64,000 nucleotides of DNA from positions 8,210,001 through 8,274,000 of the forward strand of contig JARFIW010001104.1 in NCBI GenBank assembly GCA_036346225.1. The letters run 5' to 3'. Of the stretch, positions 11,904-21,876 are shown in pieces. The stretch's first letter is position 1, and each line of letters opens with the position of its first letter. The notes under the pieces were generated by a model. The model saw nothing but the letters and a program-made list of their open reading frames with translations. It had not been told where the DNA came from and ran no database searches. A program made the translations under genes and the position numbers. The DNA is from Platerodrilus igneus (lineage: Eukaryota > Arthropoda > Insecta > Coleoptera > Lycidae).

Positions 11904-12106
11904 GATTTTTTTTCTTTAAAAACTAATTTACAGCTAGCTCTGGCATTTAGGTTAAATAGCAGCCTAATAATTCGTTTTTGTGATACTAGTAATCTTTTCA
12001 TTTCAGTGGCTTGCCCACAGAGAATAATATTATAGCTTAGATGCGTATATACCAATGCGTAATATACGTTTAAAGCTTGGGGTTCATAAGTATTGCTCCA
12101 TAGTTT

Positions 12107-13342
12107 TTAACATATAATATGATTTGTTAATCTTTTGCATCGATTATCTATGTCTGCTTGCCAGTTCAATTTAGCATCTATGTAACTTCCCAAGAATAAT
12201 ACTTTTTCACATATTTCAACCTTTGATTTATTCAGCCTAATATCGATGGTGCCTAGGTGTCTTATTTTATAAAAGTAAACACATTTTGTTTTAGTTATAT
12301 TAATAACTAATCTATTTCTTGCACACCACTGCCAAAATTGTTCTATCACAATGTTTACTTTGGCCTGAAGCTCTTCTGGAGATTTAGCTTCAACCACCAT
12401 TGTGGTGTCATCTGCATAAAGTATTACTTTAGCTTTGGTTATGTATTTCGGAAGGTCATTGATAAACACACTGAAAAGCAGGGGCCCCAGAACAGATCCC
12501 TGCGGTACACCTAATTCGCACACATGTTCTATTGATGTGGCATTGTTGATTTTGGTTTTTATTTTTCGTTGCTGCATGAATGATATTAGCCAGTCACATA
12601 TTTTACCTCTAATGCCAACATTAAATAATTTAGGTTCCATGAGGTTAGGATTAACACAATCAAATGCACGTGTGAGATCAAAGAAAAGACCTATAACATA
12701 CTTGCCTTCATCTTGTTGTTTGAGTACATAATTTAGAAATTCACATGCAGCTGTTTCTGAAGAACGACCTGGTCGAAAACCATGCTGCTCATCCGCCAAC
12801 TGATTATACTTCATTAGAAAATTCATTATTCTTTTTGCAATTAATTTTTCAAAATGATAGAAAACTGAGAGTATGCAGACTGGTCTATAATTTTCAACGC
12901 ATTTTAGATCACCTTTTTTAGGAACTGGCACTATTAAACCGGTTTTCAATGCATCAGGATACCGCCCAGTTTTCATAGAGTAATTTAGTAGAAATGTTAA
13001 TATAACAGAAAAATGCTTTATTGTCTTCTTTATAAATGATTTTGGAATTTCGTCCACACCTGCTGAATTTTTATTATTCAAATTAACTATTGTATCTAAT
13101 AATTCTTGCTCGGTTACATCTGTGAAATACATACTGTTCATTATTATTTTCGGCGCTATACATTTACTACAACTAGTGTCTTGCAGACTATTGCTTACGA
13201 TATTATTAGCAACATTACTAAAGTATTCACAGAACGCATTTGAGATGTCATATTCATTATTTAAGACCTTTTCATTGTATTTTATTCGAGTTACTGCAAT
13301 TTTATTGTTCATTTTCCAGTGATTTGATGAACTATTTGCCAC
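12107..13342 (-). pseudogene. Jockey-like ORF2, reverse transcriptase
   Basis: This is 411 open codons of reverse transcriptase. Visible motifs in order are VPVPKKGDLKCVENYRPV, FDLTRAFDCVN (motif A Asp), GVPQGSVLGPLLFSVFINDL (motif B) and LYADDTTMV (motif C, YADD). Target-primed reverse transcription of the element RNA is the family role. The frame overlaps the endonuclease/linker frame (13309-13968) in another phase, so ORF2 is frameshifted there. The catalytic residues are intact. Confidence 0.85.
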
Positions 13343-14475
13343 ATCTGTTTAGTGCTGTTTAAGGATGCTAATATTTTTCTTGAAAGTATTTTTTTTGCAT
13401 TGCAAATATTTTGACTGTGTTGTTTTTGTACTTTGTATTCAGCTATTAATCTGCCATCATTAGTGACTTTTACCATCTGATAAAGTGTTCTTAGATGTTC
13501 TGCTTGCTGAATAATACTCTGATTTAGCCATTCCTTATTAGATCTTCTGTAATTTGAGTTGTAACATTTTTTGGGACTTACTACTTCTACGCACCAATAG
13601 AAGGTGGCCCAAAATTTATTAAAGGCATCGTTTATGTCTGTTGCACCATAAACGTCATACCACCTCATTTTGGTTATTAGCTGTATAAAATTGTTAATGT
13701 GTTTATCTGTAAAGTGTCTTCGCAGTCGGATAGTCTTTTGTGATCCGTATTTTATTTTAGCCACTTGAATTGAGCATATTTGAGCAGAATGATCTGAATA
13801 GCCTGGATCAGTCACAATTATACTGCAATCGTTAGCATTTGTTAGCATATAATCAATCGCATTCTTACCTCTGGTTGGAGTATTAACATAGTTATTTAGA
13901 TCGTAGCTCAGAAGTATATCTTCCAACTCTCTTTTATTTAAAGAATCTTTTAAAAAGTTTATGTTCAAGTTACCACATTATTAAAATTTCAGATAATTGT
14001 GACACTATAGTTAGCACTTGATCAAACTGCTTTATAAAGTTTTTAAAATTACCATCCCCACTTCGGTATATTGTTACAATACACACCCTCACACAGTTGA
14101 AGTTACATTTAATTGCACAACACTCAAAGTCCTGTTCGGTAAAGTACTCAGATAAATCGACTACTTTTGTTTCTATTTTAGATTGTGCAAAGATTACCAC
14201 ACCACCATGTCTTTTAATAGTTCTGCAATAGACCGCTGCAATTTTATATCCATATATATTGATAGATGGTACTGCATCTTCATATATCCAAGTTTCTATG
14301 ATGCATAAGAATAATGGTTTTTGTTAATTGACAAACACATCTAGTAAATGAATTTTATTGGATATACATTGTATATTCAAATTTATCAGTTTAAGTGTAT
14401 TATAGATTATATTATCTTTAAGTGTTCCTACATTTGTTGCAGTTAGCAGTCTGTTGTCTGTTAGTTGTTGGTTTT
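13309..14475 (-). pseudogene. Jockey-like ORF2, endonuclease and linker, broken
   Basis: Three frames in succession (14324-14475, 13970-14200, 13309-13968) hold the APE-type endonuclease. The start block (LKLINLNIQCISNKIHLLDV) lies near 14400. A VRVCIVTIYR strand follows near 14100, and NTPTRGKNAIDYMLTN and GYSDHSAQIC (catalytic SDH) lie near 13870-13780. Then comes the linker to the reverse transcriptase. Frameshifts and stops separate the pieces. Confidence 0.75.
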
Positions 14476-14867
14476 CTCTTTTATATCTGCTTGGGCATGG
14501 AAAAACTGCAAATTGAATCTGCGAATTTTTATATTTTTCGGCCAAAATTCCACATTAACAATGTTTTCATAATAGTTAAAATCAAACCCCACTTGAAAAG
14601 CTTTTAGTTTTCCTATGGTTTTTAATTCTTTGCAGTCTACTGCAGTATTAGGATACTCCTCATGTACATATTCAATAATTGTGTCTGGTGTGGTTTCAGG
14701 TGAGCAGCCACCAACATAAATCCAGGGCTTTTTAATAGGAGCTTTGAGTTTTGCTTCTTTGATATTGGTTCCAATTAGTGTTTGTTTTTTGTTATTTGCT
14801 TTTTTCTCACTTTACTAAATCCCTCATTGCTATGTGTTTTATCTTCATTTATATTAACAAGTTGATT
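14476..14867 (-). pseudogene. Jockey-like ORF1, C-terminal part
   Basis: Minus-strand codons between about 14770 and 14530 give KKPWIYVGGCSPETTPD, KAFQVGFDF and NVEFWPKNIKIRRF. This pattern matches the RNA-binding C-terminus of ORF1 in several insect LINEs (W-x-Y-x-G and the FWP-x-x-x-x-x-RRF close). The upstream part runs to the insertion junction at about 14867, where ORF1 is 5' truncated. Confidence 0.6.
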
Positions 14868-15800
14868 TATTATGTGTCTTATATTCCGCACTATTCCCTC
14901 ATGTCTTAGTATGTGGCCTATCATCCTATCTCTCCTATTTTCTACTGTTTTCCACATAGTTCTTTCTTCCCCTACTATTTCTAGTACCTCTTTGTTCTTA
15001 ACTTTGTCTGTCCATGGTATGTTCATCATACGTCTGTAGCACCACAATTCAAAGGCTTCTACCTTTTTCTTGTCTGCTTCTCCTAATGTCCAGGCTTCAC
15101 AGCCATACAGTGCTGTGCTCCACACATATGTTTTAAGCATTCTTTTCCTTGTTTCTATGTTTGTGGTCTTTGAACACAGTAGTTGCTTTTTCTTGTTAAA
15201 TGTAGCACGACCTTGTGCTAATCTTTGTTTTATATCTTTTGTGCCTTTCCCATCTTGCGTTATTTGACTTCCTATGTAGCAGAAATCCTTAACCTCTTGT
15301 AAGTTCTCGTTACCTATTTGTTTTCTTGTTTTTGATTTATTATCCCCTCTTTTGCATACTAGAACTTTAGTTTTATTTTTGTTAATTTTCATACCTATCC
15401 ATTTCGAGTTTCAGGTTCTCTAGCTTACCTACTTGTTTAATACTTCTGACATTCCATGCTCCGATTCGCAGAATGTTCACGGATCTTTTTCTATTCTTTC
15501 GGATCACATCCCCGAAGTAGTCTCCTCTCGGAGATCCGAATGTGGGACTTATTTTACCTCTGCAATTTTTTATCCCAGAGGATGCCATCATGTTTAACAA
15601 TTTTTGTACGCAGCGTACTTGGGAGGTAATGTGGTAGTTTCCCGTTGCCTTCCACATCGCAGTAGTATGTCTTAGAATGTCATACCGACTTCTATGGTCT
15701 CTGCCACTCTAAGTACCGAAAAAGCTGCTGCCCTCTTTCGGGGACCTGTCTTAGTCCCGTTCCTCACTAAAGACCCCACTAATTTGGTTAAACCTATAGT
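14868..15800 (-). mobile_element. RTE-like LINE, 5' part with internal deletion
   Basis: Minus-strand 15657-15392 carries a leader and the start of the endonuclease (ILRIGAWNVRSIKQVGKL, cut after LEMDRYE). At about 15390 it jumps directly to the end of the reverse transcriptase (MKINKNKTKVLVCKRG, CYIGSQITQDGK, STALYGCEAWTL, WCYRRMMNIPWTD, RDRMIGHILRHEG). The rest of the endonuclease and the catalytic reverse transcriptase core are absent. The frame ends at the Jockey insertion at about 14868, and the missing C-terminus is at 11518-11388. The 5' boundary is not clear. Confidence 0.7.
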
Positions 15801-17218
15801 TCGGCTTTTTTGCTCATTGAAACGCGCAAGCCATTTTACCTGCTCTAGTAGTTTTGAACGTAGTCGAGGTGCAGATCCTTTCAGAATGGTTAAAATCTAT
15901 AAAGACTTCAAATGTTATTTGTTCAACAATATATGGCTTTCTAACTCGATTATGATTCCTTTGGAATCTTGCCAGGTTGAAAATATTCAACCAATCATGT
16001 ATCACCTATACAGGGGTGTTCTTTTTTTGCATCTCGATAGCACTGTGCATCGAGTCCACTTCCATGTATGAATGTCCACTTTCAAGAAATTTGTATTCAA
16101 TAACGTGAACATTGGTCATCTGAGTCAAATAAAGCATAGCGCAAACATATTGGTTGCGGTTTTGTCCGCTGCGTGTCTGAAAACAACGAAACCTCTTTTA
16201 CTTCTTGTGGTAGAGTGGTAAATCACTTATATAAACACGTTCCAATTTCACAACTGCCCCTTCTTCCATTATGTTCTGTTCGTGAATAACAGTATGCATT
16301 ATTTGGCAAACCAAATTCGTAGACTGCCAAGTTATACATATTAATTTTTCTGATGTAATATATCAAAGACACATCAGCGCAAGGTATCTGTAAAACAGAT
16401 TGCAGGTCAAAGGTTGCAGAACGTCTTCCCCCACCAACTGAGATTGACGTACTTCCGCTTGCGTTCGTGGGAAGATAACTTCTCATGTCAGAACCCTGTG
16501 TCAACGCTTACGACTGTAAAGATACACAACTGATGCCGAGATTGGGGGTCTCACAACATCAACGTGATTGCACTAATTAACGGAGATTTTTACAAACATT
16601 AAAATAAAGTCCTTAACTTCTAAATTAAATGAATCGAATTGCTAAAAGCTTTAAAATAAAACGCAACAAAGCAGTATGAAAAGCGAGTTTAAGTCCTTTG
16701 AGAAAGAATACGCACTTCAACAAATCAAGATATATATGACATTTTCAGAACAATTTATGTGTAACGCGCTGTCAAATACTGAACAAATTTTATTTTTATA
16801 AGTGTTTTTATCTTTACATATTATATTATTCCTTTTTATTTTTGTTAATAAGTTTATAAAGATTGTGTACAAACGTTTGTGTCACGTTTCACATGATTTA
16901 ATTTATAATTTTAAAAGAAATATATAATTTTGAAATGACGCCTGTCAAAATATTTTAATGGATTACATATTACGAATGATAAAGGAACATAATGTACATT
17001 TGAGTTTTGATATTGGCATATATGGATAGATATGAAATATTCGATATTAATGATTCTTAAAATTGGGATCTACCAACGAATATAGTTTATATATTAAGAA
17101 ATACCTGATCTACAACTGTGCTTCTCCTGGTACTAGTTCACACCCGATTGAGAATTATATATTTCACTGAAACATAACAAATTGCTTATTTTTCAAATAA
17201 AAATAAACCAACTATAGA
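15801..17218. other. Intron sequence with one TE-like fragment
   Basis: Apart from the fragment at 16223-16504 nothing is recognised. The part from about 16560 is very AT-rich and may include the 5' UTR of the element that starts coding at 17219. Confidence 0.4.
16223..16504 (-). pseudogene. Fragment of an unnamed TE-associated protein family
   Basis: The minus-strand frame of 93 codons contains YYIRKINMYNLAVYEFGLPN, CYSRTEHNGRRGSCEIGTCL and an upstream DLQSVLQIPCAD. I recall the pattern Y-N-L-x-x-Y, C/Y-x-W/R-x-E-x-x-G-x-R-G-S-x-E-I from insect proteins that look transposon-derived, but I cannot name the family. No complete domain or terminal repeat is visible. Confidence 0.35.
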
Positions 17219-17490
17219 ATGTTGAAGCAGTCAAGCGATAATAAAAAAATGCAATATAAAGTATTCAGAAGACGATTTTCAAACCCTACAGAGCTAACTA
17301 ATAATTCTCATAATCCCTCAAATGACTGGGTTATTTGCAATATTTGTGGTTACAACTCAGTTTCTAAACGCGGCTTAAAACAACATCACACCAAGTCACA
17401 CTGTTTAACAAAGAAAGATGATCATTCTATGTCAGAACCAAAATGTTTTATCAAACCACGAGACAGAAGAAATTTCGAGAAATGCTGTTG
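17219..17490 (+). pseudogene. LINE ORF start with C2H2 zinc finger
   Basis: ATG at 17219 begins about 90 codons with one clear C2H2 finger: CNICGYNSVSKRGLKQHHTK followed by SH, at roughly residues 40-61. Such fingers bind DNA in R2/NeSL-type LINEs and help choose the target. The frame stops at 17492. After shifts, an acidic stretch (CEVQELIELLSEAKQYL) and an IPKGAR block near 17570 link it to the reverse transcriptase. Confidence 0.65.
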
Positions 17491-17586
17491 TTAACACTGA
17501 AAATTGTGAAGTTCAAGAACTGATTGAATTACTATCCGAGGCTAAACAATATTTAAAATTTTCGTCTTATACCCAAAGGTGCTAGA

Positions 17587-19145
17587 GTGGCCATTAGTGA
17601 CGAATTGTCAAATCTACTCAGAAACACTACGGCTAGAAATGATTTGCATTCATGGTCAAGGCTACTACTTTTTACTATATGTGTTCTTCATATCCCACCT
17701 AGAAAGCTAAAGCAAGTTTCACTTGCAACACTTGTGAAACAAAACTTAGTCTACTTTCAAAAGAATGACATTGATACCATAAAACTATTCCTTAAAACAT
17801 CATGCAACAGTGCAGAAAAACTAGCTACAAGAACAATACCTTTAAAAGAAAACACAAATAAATTGTGTAAACAAGTGACACAAAAATTATCAGAAGGTGA
17901 CATTAGCGGTGCAGCTCGACTTCTGTGCTCAAATGATAAAGTTGCAAATAATTGTCCTGAAACATGGCTTGCCTTAGAATCCAAACATCCACCAATGGAT
18001 TACCAGACAAATTATCCATCCAGTCCTTCTGATGATTATTTATCTCAAAATTACCTACGTCTAACATCACACGAAATAGTAAAAAAGGCAATCAACAGCT
18101 TTCCTCGAAGTTCATCCGGTGGAATTGATGGTCTTAGACCACGACATCTTTTAGATCTGTTAGCAATTTCTAACAGTGCTGTTACAACAACCCTTTTAGA
18201 AGCACTTGCCAAATTTATCGACAATGTTTTAGATGGTAAATTACCAAAATCAGTTTTACCAATATTTTATGGTGCCTCATTAACCGCTTTAATTAAAAAA
18301 GATGGAGGAATACGTCCAAATGCATGTGGTAATACTTTACGACGAGTTGCAGCCAAAATCGCTTGCAACATAGTCCATGAGGTTTCAAGTGCAAAATTAA
18401 AACCAATTCAACTTGGTTTTGGTGTTAGAGGTGGCGCAGAAGCTGCTGTACATGCTACCCGCACTTTTCTTGAGATTAATACAGATGCCGAAGTGATTGT
18501 GAAGTTTGACTTTGCAAACGCATTTAACACATTACGACGAGATCACATGTTGTCCATAGTTCACCGCGAAATACCCAGTTTGTTTCCATTTATATGGCAA
18601 GCTTATAGAAATCAATCCAACTTAACATTTGGCAACAGGCTCATAAAATCTCAATGCGGTGTACAACAGGGTGACCCATTAGGACCTTTGTTGTTTAGTT
18701 TATCAATTATGGAACTTACACATTCTTTAATCTCCGATCTTAATGTGTGGTATCTCGATGATGGTACAATCGGCGGAAAAATAGATACAGTACTTCAAGA
18801 TATAATAAAAGTAATTGAATATTCCAAAATAAGCGGATTAAACTTGAACACTACCAAATGTGAAGTTTTAATCAATCAAAACAACAATACAACATCCACC
18901 CTTTCATCTATAAATGAATTGATTCCCGGAATTAAACAAGTTAAATCTTGCGATTTTGAGATTTTGGGTGCACCAGTGTTAACTTTGGCAGTTAAAAATG
19001 TCTTACTAAACAAAATATCTACCTGCAAACTTATGTGCAGTAGATTGCAAATTCTTGACACACATGCAGCTCTATATTTAATGAAAAACTGTTTAAGCGC
19101 TGGTCCTAAACTTACTTACATTCTCGTTGTTCACAGTTATACCAA
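17587..19145 (+). pseudogene. Reverse transcriptase of RLE-type LINE
   Basis: Over 500 open codons hold an N-terminal extension (DLHSWSRLLLFTICVLHIPP) and the RT palm. Motifs visible are SSSGGIDGLRPRHLLDL, KKDGGIRPNACGNTLRR, KFDFANAFNTLRRDHML (motif A Asp), GVQQGDPLGPLLFSLSI (motif B), VWYLDDGTIGG (motif C) and GLNLNTTKCE. The catalytic aspartates are intact. The YLDDGT-x-GG form differs from the YADD of Jockey/CR1 RTs and matches an abundant but poorly named RT family seen in cnidarians, oomycetes and arthropods. The frame is lost just before 19145 and the C-terminal part continues at 19149 in another phase. Confidence 0.88.
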
Positions 19146-19580
19146 CATATGGACCTATTAAAACCGTTTGATGACATATTTCGAAATTGCTTAGAGAATA
19201 TAACAAATATAATAATGGATGATATGGCATACAATCAAGCAACTCTACCATGCCATCTAGGTGGTCTTGGCATAAGAAAAATAACAGACTTGGCTTTACC
19301 TTGTTTTATAGCATCAATACACACTTCAACCAATCTTGTTTCAGACATTTTAAAAACGCCTAGTTTAACCTTAACCGGTTTGTCTGAAGCATTGATTTTA
19401 CTAAATAGACCCATACCAGACAAGGAAAATAAAAGTTTGTCATCACTAAGCTCGCAGAAATTTTGGGAATCGGATTCACTAGAAAGCAAGTACAACGATT
19501 TGATAAAAGCCAGCGACATTCGTTCCATTGCTCGCTTAAAAGCAGTATCACAAAGGAAAGCTACCAATGGTTACATGCAC
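19146..19580 (+). pseudogene. RT thumb/connection segment, frame-shifted
   Basis: This frame continues the same polypeptide (MDDMAYNQATLPCHLGGLGI, KAVSQRKATNGYMHSF). The PCHLGGLGIR block is the usual sequence after the RT core in this family. Frameshifts at about 19130 and 19578 flank it, so it appears only as a separate frame. Confidence 0.7.
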
Positions 19581-20985
19581 TCCTTCTTCTCAGCTTGGAA
19601 CAGTCCTACCGAGCGAAGCAATACGTATATGTGTGGCGTTACGCTTAGGTGCAAGAGTTTGTGAACCCTTTACTTGTTCTTGTGGTGTTTTCGTAGATTG
19701 TACAGCCTCTCATGGTTTAAGCTGTAACAAGAACACAATTGGTCGATTATCCAGACACGAATCGTTAAACCAAGTAATAGCACGATCTCTTGCTAAATTA
19801 CAAATTCAATCCGTTCTCGAACCCTTAGGTACTTTAAGAGATAATAAGAGACCTGATGGTGTAACAATAATACCATGGGAGAAAGGTCGGTCGTTGGCTT
19901 GGGACACAACTGTAGTAGACACCTTAGCTCCTTCACATTTAATTTCAACAAGTAAAACATGTGGAGCAGCTGTTGCTGAAGCTGAAAGATGTAAAATTAA
20001 TAAATATAGAGATATTGGCCAAAATTACACCTTTATTCCAATTGCTTTCGAGACTATGGGAGTCGCTGGTGAGTTAACTCGGCAACTAATAAACAACCTA
20101 GGTCATAGACTTAAAATAGCAACATGTGAACAAAGATCCACAATATTCCTTTGGCAGCGACTATCAATAGAAATTCAACTTGGTAATGCTGCTGCAATAC
20201 ATGGCATTTTACCACAATGCAATACATTTCGAATTTATAACAGGGAGAATCACCAAATGATCACAAAAGTTCCAAATATTACTTATCAAACCAATAAATC
20301 CATTTTAGAAGAAAATATACTCAAGGTTGTAAATATACAAAATAAAATACAAAAACCATTTTCACTTGATGAACAAGCAGAAAAAGATCAACAAACAGAT
20401 ATTGATGACAGTGGTAAATTAATAATGGGACGTTACATAAACACAATAATCGATGATCTCCATAAAGATGTAAAAGATCTAAAACCACTACAAGATGCCC
20501 CAATTGCAAACATAACGGACCATGACAAAGACAAACAGCCTAGTCCTGAAACGAAAGAACGGCAACCACCAACAAATAATAATTTAAGCCTTCGACCTAT
20601 AATAAAAAATAACTTCCCAAAAGCATGTGGATTAGTAAATTTGGGCAATACGTGTTTTTTCAATTCGATTTTACAATGTCTTGGACAAACACCATACTTA
20701 TTACAATTACTTCTTGAAACTTCAAAGCCAGGACAATATTTTAAACTTCCTGGCGGGAGGTTAAATCCCGATGATAAAGATTCATTGGTGTTAGGCCCAC
20801 TTAATGGGACTTTAGAAGAATGGCTACCATTAACACATATTTTATCACAAACGTTAAAAAAATTACAAAATGATAGACCAGAAATTTATAATCCAAGTAC
20901 GCTATTTTCAAGAGTCACAGAAAGAATACCACAGTTTTCTGATGGTCAACAACATGACTCACATGAACTATTACGACATTTATAA
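19567..20985 (+). pseudogene. Restriction-like endonuclease fused to USP N-terminal half
   Basis: This is one uninterrupted frame of 472 codons. First come a zinc-knuckle-like C-x-C...H...C segment (FTCSCGVFVDCTASHGLSC) and the restriction-like endonuclease (RPDGV near 19849, WDTTVVD at 19900-19920, then RQLINNLGHRL). Next is a roughly 130-codon polar linker (DHDKDKQPSPETKERQPP). Finally comes a ubiquitin-specific protease start: GLVNLGNTCFFNSILQCL with the catalytic Cys codon at 20653-20655, and DGQQHDSHELLRHL near 20943. The frame ends at TAA 20983-20985 where a Leu codon would be expected. The USP type is closest to USP16/USP45. Known USPs remove ubiquitin from substrates. Its role in this element is unknown; sparing element proteins from degradation or changing histone ubiquitination are possibilities only. 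Confidence 0.85.
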
Positions 20986-21876
20986 GAAATATTGAGTGAA
21001 AATGACTTAAAAAGGTATCAAACCGTAATTTTAGAAAAATTGAAGGTTTAGTTGTAAAATAGATCCATCATCTTGTGAAAGTGATAAAGAAAGAATTATA
21101 AAATTTTATGAAAGGCAGGCTTCTGAGTTACAACTACCAACTGAACAAATATTCAGAGGAGTCTTAGTCAGTACATTACAGTGCCAAGACTGTAAACATA
21201 TTTCACGTCAAGAAGAATTCTTTTTTGATCTAAGTTTGCCAATATCGAAAAGAGAAATTTTACAGCCTTTTAAAAACGATAAGGAAACCGATGATACATA
21301 TGCAGATGAATATTCCATACAATCCTGCTTAAGCCAATTCACAGACTCTGATCTGCTTTTTGGAAATAATAAAGTAAGTTGCAATTTTTGCAAAAAAAAA
21401 CATGGTGAAACTAAAAAAGGATTTATTTATACAAACGCAACTAAACAACTTCTAATATGTAGTCCTCCTGCTATATTGATTTTACATTTAAAACGATTTC
21501 GGGTTTTAAGACTCCGATCTGCAAAGGTGAATAAATATGTTTCGTTTCCCCTGTTACTGGATTTAACGCCATTTTGTTCAATTGATAATCAAACTAAAGT
21601 GTTATATGCATTATATGGTGTTGTGCAACATAGCGGTTCAATTCACAAAGGACATTATGACGCATATTAAAAATAAGAACTGCTTTAGACAACAACAGTT
21701 ACTGTTGGCAATTTCTATTTCAATATCAAAATGGCGTATTGCCTTTATCTTGCGAAAATAGCAAAGCCAATGCTGAAATTCTGCCAGGAAAGTGGTATTA
21801 TGTTAACGACTCTTATGTTTTAGAAGTACCCGAAAAAAGGGTACAAGCATATTTGCTATTTTATGAACGAATTTGA
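20986..21876 (+). pseudogene. USP16/45-type protease, C-terminal half
   Basis: After the stop at 20983 and a frameshift near 21040, the protease resumes. It has a zinc-ribbon pair (TLQCQDCKHIS near 21180, KVSCNFCKKKHGE near 21376), an EEFFFDLSLPI block and ILILHLKRFRVLRLRSAKVN. The His box is HSGSIHKGHYDAY with the catalytic His codon at 21653-21655. One more frameshift at 21667 is followed by GKWYYVNDSYV and a terminal AYLLFYERI ending at TGA 21874-21876. Cys-to-His spacing is about 333 codons, as in compact USP domains. No introns are present, unlike typical host USP genes. Confidence 0.82.

Larger units (their letters stand above)
11519..14867 (-). mobile_element. Jockey-like LINE inserted into the RTE-like LINE
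   Basis: The element reads on the minus strand from the ORF1 C-terminal part (about 14867-14476) through endonuclease and reverse transcriptase to a 3' tail of CTTAT repeats (11519-11538). It is 5' truncated inside ORF1. Both flanks are halves of one RTE-like ORF2 that read on from each other (RNIRHII before, EAEIGKKRSRG after). That dates this insertion after the RTE-like one. Confidence 0.8.
17219..21876 (+). mobile_element. LINE with zinc finger, RT, RLE and a fused USP protease
   Basis: In order this plus-strand element carries a C2H2 zinc finger (17219-17490), a reverse transcriptase with a YLDD motif C (17587-19145), a finger/linker region (19146-19580), a CCHC and PD-D restriction-like endonuclease (about 19640-20170), a charged linker, and a complete C19 ubiquitin-specific protease (about 20620-21876). 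It is intronless and at least seven shifts or stops interrupt it, so the copy is dead. N-terminal zinc finger plus C-terminal restriction-like endonuclease places it with the R2/NeSL/HERO-type early-branching LINEs. Element ends and target duplication are not identified. Confidence 0.85.

Noticed and set aside
15694..16071. Plus-strand 125-codon frame
   Set aside because: It overlaps the leader of the minus-strand RTE-like LINE and shows no family motif.
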